Assembly (NCBI GenBank): GCA_008360955.1
Contig: LUCM01000606.1
Coordinates: forward strand, 70,440 to 134,439
Direction of reading: 5' to 3'
DNA: 64,000 bases
From: Fasciolopsis buskii
Taxonomy: Eukaryota > Platyhelminthes > Trematoda > Plagiorchiida > Fasciolidae
Under the pieces are notes generated by a model. It saw only the letters and a list, made by a program, of their open reading frames with translations. It did not search any database and was not told the DNA's origin. Both the position numbers and the translations under genes were made by a program. Positions 37,701-47,880 of this stretch are shown piece after piece; the first letter of the stretch is position 1, and each line of letters begins with the position of its first letter.

Positions 37701-40700
37701 GTCTCGTATATTGGCGTATCGGTGCTACGTAGGCGCCACGAAATACATAAAAATGCTTGCGGTCGACTGTTGATCGGAGTATTCTCCATACTGTCGACTG
37801 AGGAGCTTAGTCAATCGCGGTGTCGAAATCAGACAGAAGAAACATTCTGGGAGTTCTACAAACCCGTGACTTCCTTTGGACAAACGAAACGGGACCCCTC
37901 ATCCATCTTCTGGAAAGATCTAAAGCCAAGAACTTCGAGCATACCGTTACCAGATGGACTGCATCGCATATCGTCCACTCAACGGGCGTTCTCTGAGCTT
38001 ATCGCCCAGGACGACTAAGACTGTGTTGGAGCAAAATTACGATTCTTCAGGCCTTGACTGTCCCGTTTTCGAATCAAGTTCTAGCAGCTTTTGATGCTAT
38101 GGATATGAACTTCATCGAGAAGGTGAATTGTGGTTTGCAGGCTTACCCTCTGGAGCACTAGACCGACCTAATCAGTCCAAATTTTTCTTGCGAAGGGAAT
38201 CTCAAATTTCGAACGGTTTTCTAGAACCAGTTAAGATGCCGGAGTGGCCGTGTAAGCCACTTGGTCAAGTTCAACCCTGGCAATTTTCACAATTACGGCC
38301 AGCCGGGATATGGACTCGGAGTCCATCGATTTACCACGAAAACCCTAGAATAGGTCATCTAGCAATGAACATGTCACCTCATATAGGCTACTCAAGAGGT
38401 CCCTAAGGATCCTAAAATATCCTGTATTGCCATCCAAGGTGGAAGCATAAGATTCTGCGACAGATTGTCGAGCCATGCATCGGCAATAGTGTACCACTTA
38501 AAAAACGCTGGCTGCTGTTCACTGTGTAGGAGGCTACGTAACCCTCAATCTGGCGAGTGAACTCCCCAAGTAGATCAACCTTAAGACAACAGTAGATTCA
38601 ACAGGGACCAATGGCTCTGTGACTGCTTCTACGTGACCCTCTGCTAACATTTTCCACCCGAATTAGGGGGTGAACGCGTCGCTCTCTTCTTCACACATTA
38701 CCATCTATTACCTAAAACATAAACACTCTTCGGACGTTATTGAAACTCGTTCCGAAATTCAGTCAGATGACTGAGGTATCTTAACTTCCTGTCGAGTGGC
38801 CAACAACCCAAGCCTTTGCCTCTCATGGAGTTCCCATTAAATTTGCTGGTGTGGCCCTCGTAAGTTTTTTCAAGTATGAAAAGCATGGAATATCAAACAG
38901 ACTCATTAGCCCACAGGCCGTAAGCTGGGACAGAAAAAGCGAGGCTTTCGGGTCATGAACATTATTGCGAGTAGATCTGCTATTCCCGATTTCGGTATCC
39001 ATTTGGACCGACTACTCACTCCGTGTGAAAAACATACTGGAGAACGGTAAAGCCAGACAGCTTAAGAAAACCCGACCTATTTGTACGGAATAAAAATCGG
39101 CGCAGCATCACAGAAACGCAATTGACGGCTGAAAGTCCATATTGGTTGACACTACGTATTTTTTTAACCTTACTCGACACACTTCCGTGAGGATATCAAT
39201 GGCTGAAGCACTCGTTCGGTAGGCCAGAAGGATAGATGAGCCCTGCATGGCGTCTCAGAACAAATTGCAAGTGATAATGTCTATGAATGCTCTAAACCCA
39301 ATGAAATCGGCGGTCTTGGTCTGGTAACAAGACACGCAGCTTAGGCCAACGGCAGTTCAGTTTCCCGCACGGTATGACTGTGGTACCCCACAGTGCGTCG
39401 TCTGCTGAGTACAGTAGCAAATTCAAGGGCAAGCCGTTTTGGAGCCCAATAGCCGATGATGAGTGGGTAGGAATATGGTCCTAATTCCGCTTGTTATGAC
39501 TGATTTCGCATTCCGCTTTTGGTTCTGCCCTCTTGCTTACAATCGAAGCTTTAGGGCGGCAAGCCTATCCTGGAGTGCTTATGGATATATGCGAGATAGC
39601 AGCGACCGTTGCCAGTGAGAGTAAACCTTCGATCGGCCAGGCTGCTTTTCTGTGCTTAATGCGGAGGCTCTGCACACATGTGGGTAAGCTACGTACCAAT
39701 GGAGATAGGCGGGTTGCACCGGTCACCCAAAGTGAGTAGAAAATCAACATGCAGGCATGCCGACCGTGGGCGCTGGTCCACTACAACGAATCCACTTTGA
39801 CTTTTTAATATCAATTGGCGCTAGTAACAGCCTCATTCCCGACATTCGCTAGGGCGCAAAAGTGAACTGCTTAAACGATGCATTTTCGCCACCGGACCAA
39901 GTCTGGTACTTCCGGAATTAATGGTAAGCCCTTTCACAACAGAATTAATAAAAAGAACAGACAACTCTTTGGTTGGTCCGGTAGTCGACTAACACTTTCC
40001 AGACCAACCAACGACGAATAAAATGTCTAAATCTTTACACGCTATGGTTGCGTCTGCGGCAAGTATGAGAGCATCGATCTGTTTCGTCCTTCACCATTAC
40101 AGAAGGCGGGACGCTAAAGACGTCGTCAAAGCCAACTCTAACCGCCACATTTGCCAACATTTTAGAGCCATAAAAACCTTATCCTAAAGGTTTTTTAAGA
40201 AAAAGGAACGGGGAAACGCAGTCCCAGCAGGCAGCAAGCCGCACCGGCACTCGTTTCGCTTCATACTGTCACTGAAGCACCGGGGTTAAGATAACAAAAA
40301 AGCCATCACCTGGATTAATGATTCGTTGTGAAGTACCTCGCTAGTCAATGCAACTGGTTTTTCGCCTTGTTCAACTCATTATGAAGGATAAAGCTGACGG
40401 AGCAAAAAAAATATGCACCCAAGGTGTACCACGTCGGTGCGAACGGACGATATCAGCTCCACTAGTGATGGAAAATATGCGACGCGAAACACGTTTCACC
40501 GCCAGCAATAAAACCCATAAGACCGAGGGTACAGAAAAATACATTTACTGGCTGCGGCAACGACTTGTGCGTTGAGCATGACAAAAATAGCACCCGAAGA
40601 ACATTAGAATTTGCATAAATCTGTGAATTCTGGATGAACTTAAGTTACGAGGTAGCCCCGACAATTTTTGCTCCGACACAAACATTTCATTCGTGGACCC

Positions 40701-42195
40701 TGAAAAGAAAAGAATAAACAAGGGCATCTTCAGTTTAATTGAGAAATCGACTACGTACAACAATGTTGAAAATAAACAGAAGTGTTATTTTTTTCTCAGA
40801 TGGGGCGCTGAAGGGAAAATTCAAAACTGTACCTGGATGAAGGCCACACTGATGAATGCCATCCAATTAGCATATGCGAAAGTGAACAATGTTACCAGCA
40901 TTAATATAAGGAACAGGCACATTAAATTTCACCAAAAACTGAGTGACCAGGTTAGACGTATATCATTCGAAAATCCACTGCTCTTTATTGTGTACAACAC
41001 CACTTTTTGCGTATCGTTTGGCAGCCTGGTGGAATAAAACGCATTCATTTTATCTATGCATGATGGTTCAGGTCACCGCGAGTCATCATCGCTTATGAGC
41101 CTCGTCATCGTCAATCACTGACCTCCGACAAAATGGGCAGGCAGCTCAGCTTTCCCAGCGCTAGGACCAAACATTCCCGTTGAAGCTTCAGTGGGATTGC
41201 GGAAACTAGCAGAGTTTGACAGTAAACGCGGAAGCTCTATGCTGAACAGCTAGTCAACAATGGGCCATCTTTTGGATTCGCCTTAGTAGTTACTGTCAGT
41301 AATTGTCACTCACAATTACTAGATAACAGGGGTCGGAGAGCTGCACAACGTGTTTAATGGAACAAACAATAGGCCTAGGAAAAAAACAAGGCATCAGGAA
41401 AAAATGTGCCTCCTTCCCAAGGAAACAATAGGAAAAATTCGAATTTGTTTCGTCGCTTTTCGCTACTCATAAGTAATTGCACTGTTGAAAGACCACTCGG
41501 TCATAGCGACTGAAAAGCAGCTCTGCCACAATTTTTCGAAAGTTCTGACGAGTCAGTGTTAGTAGAGAGTGCAAACATTCTCCAGAGCATTTTCTCGAAA
41601 GGGAACAAAATAAATATCGTCCGTTTCTTGTCTCGCATTTTCCTGGTGACGCAATTCAAGTGTCCACGCAGTTAACGTGCGGAGACCCATACCTCGAAAT
41701 CCGACAACGCGGTGCCCATACGCCGCGCTGACCAGGACATCGGCGTCCGACCAGCATTCTACAACTCATCTAGGCCGTAACTGTAATGTTTGTTGTTTCC
41801 GTGATCATGTCATTCTTCTCAAAATTCCGTTCTTTACTCAACCATTTCTGTCTGGACTTCAGAGATGACAGATAATTACCTAATCACCGCTTTCAGAAAA
41901 GCCTGGTCAGAGGGCTTTCCCGTCTCCAATGTTGTGAGTAGTTACCCTCTGCGCAGGTAACCCATTGCTGTCCGCAAGCAAGAGTAGGCTTTTCGGCTTC
42001 GCTACTAACTGGCCTTACGCAAAAGAGAATGCGGACCCTGGTGGTCAGTTGTTAAGGATCTGCCCGACCAAAGCAAGGCAAACGCCTGAAGCTCCGTCAA
42101 TGAAAACTTGTTCTCTTGTGAACACCATGATCACATTTCCATTTGATCTGGTCATGCATTTCTAGACCTCATCTCAATGACTTAAAGCGAATAGC
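34791..42195. other. Long unassigned region with one SINE-like unit
   Basis: Apart from the SINE-like unit at 37.2 kb nothing is recognised. The largest ORFs are 36,467-36,853 plus (128 codons), 37,611-38,018 plus (135 codons) and 40,693-41,037 plus (114 codons, lysine- and asparagine-rich). None shows a family motif, and all are near the size expected by chance. Confidence 0.4.
37205..37280 (-). repeat. Putative tRNA-derived SINE or tRNA relic
   Basis: The minus strand contains GCTCGGTGGATCAACTGGTA (A-box-like TGGATCAACTGG, 37,269-37,258) and, 34 bases later, AATTCGACTCC (B-box-like, 37,223-37,213; intact form GGTTCGANTCC). Order and spacing match an internal pol III promoter. The presumed anticodon arm does not fold well by eye, which favours a SINE head or tRNA pseudogene over a working tRNA. 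Confidence 0.4.
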
Positions 42196-42199
42196 ATAA

Positions 42200-42300
42200 T
42201 TTGCAACTGGACTCCCTCGGATTTTCCTTCGGTCGAGACGGATCATGGCTCTTTCTACTCTGAGACATCTGACGAAGTTGGTGCAGTTGTCGTTATACGC
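42200..42300 (+). repeat. Short copy of the CR1-type RT C-terminal end
   Basis: 42,215-42,300 aligns with 34,705-34,785. GATTTTC(C/T)TTCGGTCGAG and CGGATCATG are shared, and the next 50 bases remain similar with small gaps. The preceding AACTGGACTCC also matches AACTGGACTTC at 34.68 kb with a gap between. It is therefore a second piece of the same CR1-type family, here detached from recognisable upstream coding sequence. Confidence 0.5.
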
Positions 42301-42915
42301 CCGACAGTTGATTGAAAGTCTAGCTTACTTAGCCGACCCTGATATTAGTACCAACCAGGTTCAGAGTACTGTGGGAAGAATTGACTCTCCCACTAAACGC
42401 TTTGTGTACGCCAAAATTACCCCGAAAGAATTAAAACTGTTCGGTTGTTGCGCAGTTCAGCGAGTCCCAGGTGGGAATGGCTGGCCTATATTGTGGTGGT
42501 CGCTGAAGTCAATAAGGAATTCACAGCAACTCCTTGTCATTTATCTGTTGAAAATATTTCACGAATTCATTGCTATTTGTGATTCCAACAGACTACACTC
42601 TCAGTCTGGGTGGGAAAACTTCTAACCAACTGCAGACTAAAAACCGCCTAAATAGTATAGACAAAATGTCAGTCATTCCACAAGTAACCTACGTGGAATT
42701 CCCTCGAAGTTCCTGCGCCGTTGCTTTTGATTGGATTCAGAGATCACGCAGCTACTTAGGAAGGCTACTTCGCACTTAGGAACCTAGGCTGCTTCATTAA
42801 ACTAATGTAAATTGATTTTTCATCATTTCCAGTGAACCAGAAACAGATGCAGATTAGTCATACAATGACTATCCGAACGATTTGCCTTCCCGAAGCGACT
42901 AACTGACATATTGAC
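42301..42915. other. Unassigned sequence, possible endonuclease part of the next LINE
   Basis: Lies directly upstream of the CR1-type connector at 42.92 kb. The ORF 42,245-42,625 (126 codons) shows no endonuclease motif (no YRPP or GDFN). Nothing firm is seen. Confidence 0.35.
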
Positions 42916-42919
42916 TCTT

Positions 42920-44080
42920 TGAATTCCTCTCGCATCTTTGTTGCTTCTCGTAATCATGTTTGCGAATCACATGAAGAATCCAAAGTTCTCCCGTCTTTGT
43001 CTGCCTGCAATCTGACCTTATCAAATTATCCCGCTCCTCTCTCTATTTCTATTTCCACCAACCAATTTGTTACACCTCTTACTAGCATCACGAAAACTGC
43101 CAAGCTCAGCGCTCCGCCAACGTGTGCAAACCATTCAATCCGAACATCTTACTCATTCCCATTTAAATATGTGCCACTGAGTTGGATCCTGTTCTACGCA
43201 ATCTTTGCTATCTCCCAATCCATCTCTACAATCTGGTGCAAACACTAAGGGGTCTTTTCATTCTCTGGTGCGGCGGTCGCTTTAGCCCAAAGAAATGCCG
43301 TCCAATTATCCTAACATCTGGCATTTCGAAACCACTGCCCGCCACGAAGATGCGGTCTTTTCTCGAAAGCGAAGGATTACTCAAGGATCGTTAATGCGGA
43401 TACCTACAGCGTTGTTCCATCGACCATCCACTGCTACTTGTTTATCGGTTGATCGGACGAAAATGCGTGCGATCGAGTAGCCCCCGGTTACTGTATCCTG
43501 AAGACCTAGTTTAGTGAGCGAATAAACCATTGGCGTCTGACCCAATGGAGCACAATCTCAGCCATTCTCCGTTCACGCTGGTCCTCCAAGGTTCTGTAAT
43601 TGAACTCATTGTCTTTTTCCTGTTTTACTTAATACAACCAATCCACTTACTTGGCAATGAAGCCACCCTCCACCGGTCCTTTTCTTAGCACAACCTCTGT
43701 CGTGAAATCAAAACTGATCGCAAATATGATCCGTCAGTGTTCGGTTAAGTCCTGATTTGAATACATCCCCTAGGGTTGATTTAAGCATGCTAACCTCAAC
43801 ACTCCGAAAATTGATCTCCTCCGTTTCCCTCATGCATTTTCCCCGAAATTTGTAATTTGTTTCGACGAATCTAAGTCCCACAGATCACCTCACCCATGCC
43901 TTATCTACAATCATTTTGTCGAATCATTTTCGTATCTCAGTTAGGTTCTGGAGCGTTCATCAGTGATTCGCTATTTCGCGCACATATTTTTATACCTGCA
44001 CATCTATGGCAAAAAGCTCAAGTCCTCCCCGTATACGAAGTATGGAGCCACTTGTGAAGTACGGCTTTGCCCGCTACTGT
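42920..44080 (+). mobile_element. Decayed CR1-type LINE, linker and reverse transcriptase
   Basis: Order on the plus strand: SSRIFVASRNHVCESHEESK (linker-like); DPVLRNLCYLPIHLYNLVQT (43,182-43,250; compare the D.VP..LLR.LAP.....L....L section before motif 1); KKCRPIILTSGISKPL (about 43,289-43,338; NYRPISLTSV.SK.LE in intact elements); FLESEGLLKDR (43,357-43,394); and QGSVIELIVFFLFYLIQPIH (from about 43,586; intact form QGSVLGP.LFL.YINDI). A later NLNTPKIDLLRF resembles the NLN..K....RF block. Motif A and the YADD box are not readable. Several frameshifts and stops are present. Confidence 0.62.
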
Positions 44081-44509
44081 TTCTTCACTTTATCGAGTTA
44101 AACGTGAAGCCTTCTGATTGATGATGACATTTTCTTAACGATTAATCTGCAACCATCAGTTGTTTGTCTTGCTATTGTTCTTCTATCGTTATTGCTTTGA
44201 TGAGTTATTCGAAGCCGTCTTCGTTCGCCCAGACTATGATCCGGATTTGACTAAGCAAAAATGAGGGGAAAAATACCCGACCGACCGCGAGGATGCTTCT
44301 TATACCAAAAATATGGACATCAATCAGTGTCACCGACGTGCTCTCATTCACGATAAGCCATCCGCGAGAAGAGACGAACCCAGTGCTTATAAGTGGGTGG
44401 AATGTCAAGAATGCGAACCGAACCCCTTACGTCCCGAAGAACTATCCATATCAGATGCTGAAACGCTGGAACCCTTTTGAGGATTAGAAAGCAAACGCGC
44501 ACATCGTAC

Positions 44510-45110
44510 GCCTATCGGGAAGATATTGCCTGCCTATCGAACATACGGCTGGGTGATACTAGTTTTCGTAGAATCAGAAGCCTACTGTGGCTTAACCACA
44601 GTGGCTCGAAAAACCGCAGTAGCAGCTTTACTTCACTGTGCTAATAAGTCTCTGATCTTTGAGAACCGACATTATTAGGAATTGCAGTCGCACGTTGGAA
44701 ACGTATATCCGCCAGCTTTACCGCCACTACCATCTGCGTTAGAAACCCCTAATGTGACAGTGCGAAGTATGAATTCCACCGCGGTCATAGAGCAGTGGTG
44801 GGCTGCATTTCCAAAAGAAATATAGCCATTGGGGAATACGAACGGGTGCACACGACGCCTCGAGATACCAAACCAAGGAAATTCGACTTGACTCAGTGCT
44901 GCAAAGGAGGTAGTCTAGCTAATTCCTCTGATTTTGAACGGCAATGTGTAACCGACGTGGTAGCACTCCTAGAAGGCACGTCACATCTTACTCCAGTACC
45001 AGTAGAACAAATAACCAAATCGACTACGTATTAAACCGATCACTGTGGATCTGCCAACATAAAATCACAGACTTCGGAAAATCGTTTAGTTCATTTCTCT
45101 TCCTGCTTCG
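44510..45110 (+). pseudogene. RTE-like LINE endonuclease domain, second lineage
   Basis: The plus strand reads EDIACLSNIRLGDTSFRRIR (44,519 on), matching the D.ACLSETRL.D.....I start of the APE-type endonuclease of flatworm RTE-like LINEs. A later part gives KRNIAIGEYERVH (44,815-44,850), matching DMNAQIG.YE..... After a frameshift come CNRRGSTPRRHVTSYSST and NNQIDYVLNRSLW (45,007-45,050), matching LCVTNT.F..R..HLLTW.S....NQIDYVLIRSRW. QID and the following strand form part of the catalytic site. The domain is complete in outline but broken by frameshifts. It differs from the endonuclease of copies DE and F, and lies about 480 bases upstream of copy A, which lacks an endonuclease. Confidence 0.75.
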
Positions 45111-45585
45111 CTTTTCCGCATCTTTCACACAGGCAAATAGTCACTCTAACCAAGCTTCTGTTACCAGGTGACATAATTTGGTTCATCAAACTTGTTTTCC
45201 CCCAGACTTCAAAACCGTGGAACACCAACATTTTGTTTTCCAACTTAATGACAGCATTATTCTTTTTAGAAATAGGATGAATAAACAGAATTTTATGTCA
45301 ATATCTCCTCAGGTCCTACTAGTACAGTGCATTGCGAGTAAAGGGGTCTACCCCCATAACAAATTTACAGGACGTGCAATAAATAAGAAGTATTTCTAAC
45401 CAACATTCTTGTACGGAAACAAGACCATTATTTAAACCGCCACATCCAAACAAGATAGCCATCTTGGCGTGGACTGAAGTCAAATCAGCTGGTCAGGAAA
45501 AAAATCGACCTGATAAAACAGCGTTCCAAATGTGACTTGATCTGCAAAATATGCCAAAGCGCGTATACAAAGGCTGCAAGCCTTC
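45111..45585. other. Unassigned spacer between endonuclease fragment and copy A
   Basis: The ORF 45,178-45,399 (73 codons) has no recognised motif. The end of the upstream endonuclease element and the 5' edge of copy A fall in this spacer; I see no target-site duplication. Confidence 0.4.
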
Positions 45586-46301
45586 CTCTAGTTTTATTGC
45601 GATTTTTGCTGCACCTCAACGGCCATCGACGCAGGCCACAAACACGATTGGCTGTCGAACGTCTGTTCGGAACAGCTATGAGCAGAAACTGTTCGGGGAA
45701 TTAAGAACTCTGACCAGCAGCAATGTAGATGAGCAGTAGGATCAGGTTAAGCAGGCCATGCATTTGGCAGTACAGTTCGCCTGTGAGATTCATCAAATAA
45801 ACTGGATCTCGGAAGGGTCGCTGGGTCTAATGGAGCGAAAAGCCAACTTCCTGCAAGGAGGTGAATAAGATGCGTCGACAGTTACAGCGTCAGTTGACGC
45901 CTTAAGAATGACCGTGAAAGCTGGTGGATTGAGGTAGCCGAAGAGATGGAGGAAGCGGCCGCTTCAGGTAACAGTCAAAGACTTTTTGAACTTATACGTG
46001 ACAGTGGTGGGCGGCGAGCTTCGGTTAATGAAGTCGTGTGTGATAGGAATGGAGAGCTCATCCTTGATAAACAACAAAGGTTGGATCGTTGGGCTGAGCA
46101 CCTCGGAATCAGTTTAGCTGGCCACACGCTAGCGTATTTAGGCCGACATCTGCAGCTGCGAATCTTTGGAAGGTGTCTGTCGACCCCCCAACACAAGTGG
46201 CAGTAGAGTGGAATTCTCGACTTCTGAAGAGAGGAGAAGCAACCAGTCCCGACGAACTTTCCCCAGCTCTTTTCAAACTGGGTGGAGAAGCTCTGATGAA
46301 A

Positions 46302-46672
46302 TCACTGACCTCTTTGCTTCTTGATATTTGGAACAAGGAGCGTATTCCGTTATCGTGAGTTGACCGCAGCAATCATCGGGGAATTAGTTTAATTCCGATG
46401 GTCAATAAGGTCTTAGCTTCGATAGTGCTGCGTCGTTTGACGTCGGTTCGCGAGAGTAACATCCGCGAACAGTAGGCCGGATTTCGTCCAGGTCGGGGTT
46501 GCGTCGACCAGATATTCACTTTTCGACAGTTACTGGAAACGTGTCGCACACACACACACACACCGCCGCCGTACGATCGTAGTATATCTCGATCTGAAAG
46601 GTGCATTCTACTCAGTGGATCGGACAGCACTATTCAGTGCTCTCCACCGGGGTGGTATGCCAGCGAAGTTCG
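46302..46672 (+). repeat. 371-bp block, near-identical inverted partner at 62,503-62,875
   Basis: Base-by-base comparison with the reverse complement of 62,503-62,875 shows one substitution (ACCGGGGTGG here, ACCGGAGTGG there) and one extra CA dinucleotide there. Both copies share the same deletion between RIPLS and SNHRG and the same two in-frame stops. Outside the block, towards 46,740, similarity drops sharply. Confidence 0.95.
46547..46563 (+). repeat. (CA)n microsatellite inside the RT frame of copy A
   Basis: A 17-base CA run between ...ACGTGTCG and CCGCCGCC. The corresponding run in copy F (62,612-62,630, read as GT) is 19 bases, one dinucleotide longer. Confidence 0.95.
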
Positions 46673-46743
46673 TAAACTTGTTGCGAGCATTATACTCGCA
46701 TATTTAGGGTATACGGCGAAATATCAAGTTCATTCGAAACGAC

Positions 46744-47683
46744 TAGTGGCATTCGACAACAGTGTCCTATCTCTCCATTCCTGTTCATCTTCTTCATGGA
46801 CGAGGTGATGGAAGATGCTTCGGCAGGTCTCCATAATGTGAGAATCGAACTGGGAAATGAAGGGAAGCCATGTGAATTAGATTACGTAAATGACGTTGTG
46901 TGCTTTTTTGAGTCTGCGGACCATGCACAACAAGCACCAGATAGACTCTCGAAGTCGGTCACTCCGTTTGGCATGTGCTTTGCACCTTCAGGGTGCAAAG
47001 TGCCGCTGCAGGATTGAACGACGTCAGTGCCGTACTTAGTGATGAGAAGAGAGGAACTAACGATTGTGGACCGCTTCACCTACCTTGGTAGCTGCGTGTC
47101 GAACGATGGTAGCTCGGCAGTGGAGGTAAATACGCGCACATCCAAGGCTCGGGCAGCTTACGTCGGACTGAAGCACTTGTGGCGTCGGTTTGAGATTTCA
47201 CTGAATTTGAAACGTCGTGTGTATTGTTCCGCAGTGGGAGATGTTCGTCGATTACAGGTTTTCGACCACCGATGTCTATGTAGTATCGGGAGGATTGGAT
47301 GGACTAACCGGGTGAGTAATGCAGAGATCAGGAATTCGGTACTAGGTGCCGATTTCGAAAATACCTTGTTTCAGGGTATGAAACTTAGTAGACTACGCTG
47401 TTCGGGTCACGTGTTGCGTATGACGAACACTCGTCTATCATATCGCACCCTAGTTTGCGTTACTCCCAAGGAATGGAAGAAGCCACGTGAAGGTCAACAG
47501 ATGACGTGGCAACGCGGGATGAGAAAATGTAAAGCGAACTTAGGTACCTTAGTTGTCTCACGTCTCCGTGGTTGGGGTCCGAAAAACCCGTTATGTAGCT
47601 GGCTGGAGACCCTGAAGGATATGACAGTAAACCGTGAACAGTGGCGATCGTGTGTTCATTTTCCATCGAATCAGAATGATTAA
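46744..47683 (+). pseudogene. RTE-like LINE RT palm, thumb and C-terminal domain (one nonsense codon)
   Basis: From TSGIRQQCPISPFLF to the stop after SNQND the frame is open except for one TGA at 47,015-47,017, where related elements have tryptophan (LLQDW). Residues in order: MDEVMEDA, LDYVNDVVCFFES (catalytic box YADD reads YVND, so one metal-binding aspartate is lost), FGMCFAPSGCKV, FTYLGSCVSNDGS, LKHLWRR, VFDHRCLCSIGRIGW, RLRCSGHVLRM, MTWQRGMRK, GWGPKNP, SWLETLKDM, EQWRSC. About 18 residues (the LLYG.ETWP.R section) are missing between VYCSAV and GDVRRLQ, in frame. The long nearly open frame suggests a fairly young copy, though inactive. Confidence 0.93.
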
Positions 47684-47880
47684 AAGAATGTGGTTGTACA
47701 GTTAGACTGTGTTCCATTTGTTGGCTGCAACGGCGTCTTATCTTTTCCCACCTGTGTAGGTCCACTCCCTATTCACTTGGATATTCACTCTTTTTATAGA
47801 AACTTGTAACTCTGGGGAAAAGGCAGTGGTCAGTGAGGCTTGCCTTGCTGTTTAACGCTGAATGACGTTGATGAGCCACC

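Larger units (their letters stand above)
45590..47880 (+). mobile_element. RTE-like LINE copy A (linker, reverse transcriptase, C-terminus, 3' UTR)
   Basis: The copy lacks its endonuclease. It starts in the linker: 45,590-45,740 aligns with the complement of 63,580-63,690 in copy F. Then follow MEEAAASGNSQRLFELIRDS (45,946 on), LLKRGEATSPDELSPALFK, SNHRGISLIP, AGFRPGRGCVDQIFTFRQLL, IRQQCPISPFLF, LDYVNDVVCFFES (YADD box changed to YVND), FGMCFAPSGCKVPLQD, and the long C-terminal ORF. The 3' UTR runs from 47,684 to about 47,870 and ends ...CGCTGAATGACGTTGATGAG without poly(A). About 50 bases are missing between RIPLS (46,358) and SNHRG, removing the P.(F/Y)KKG block, and a (CA)n microsatellite interrupts the frame at 46,547. 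Stops and frameshifts make it inactive. Confidence 0.93.
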
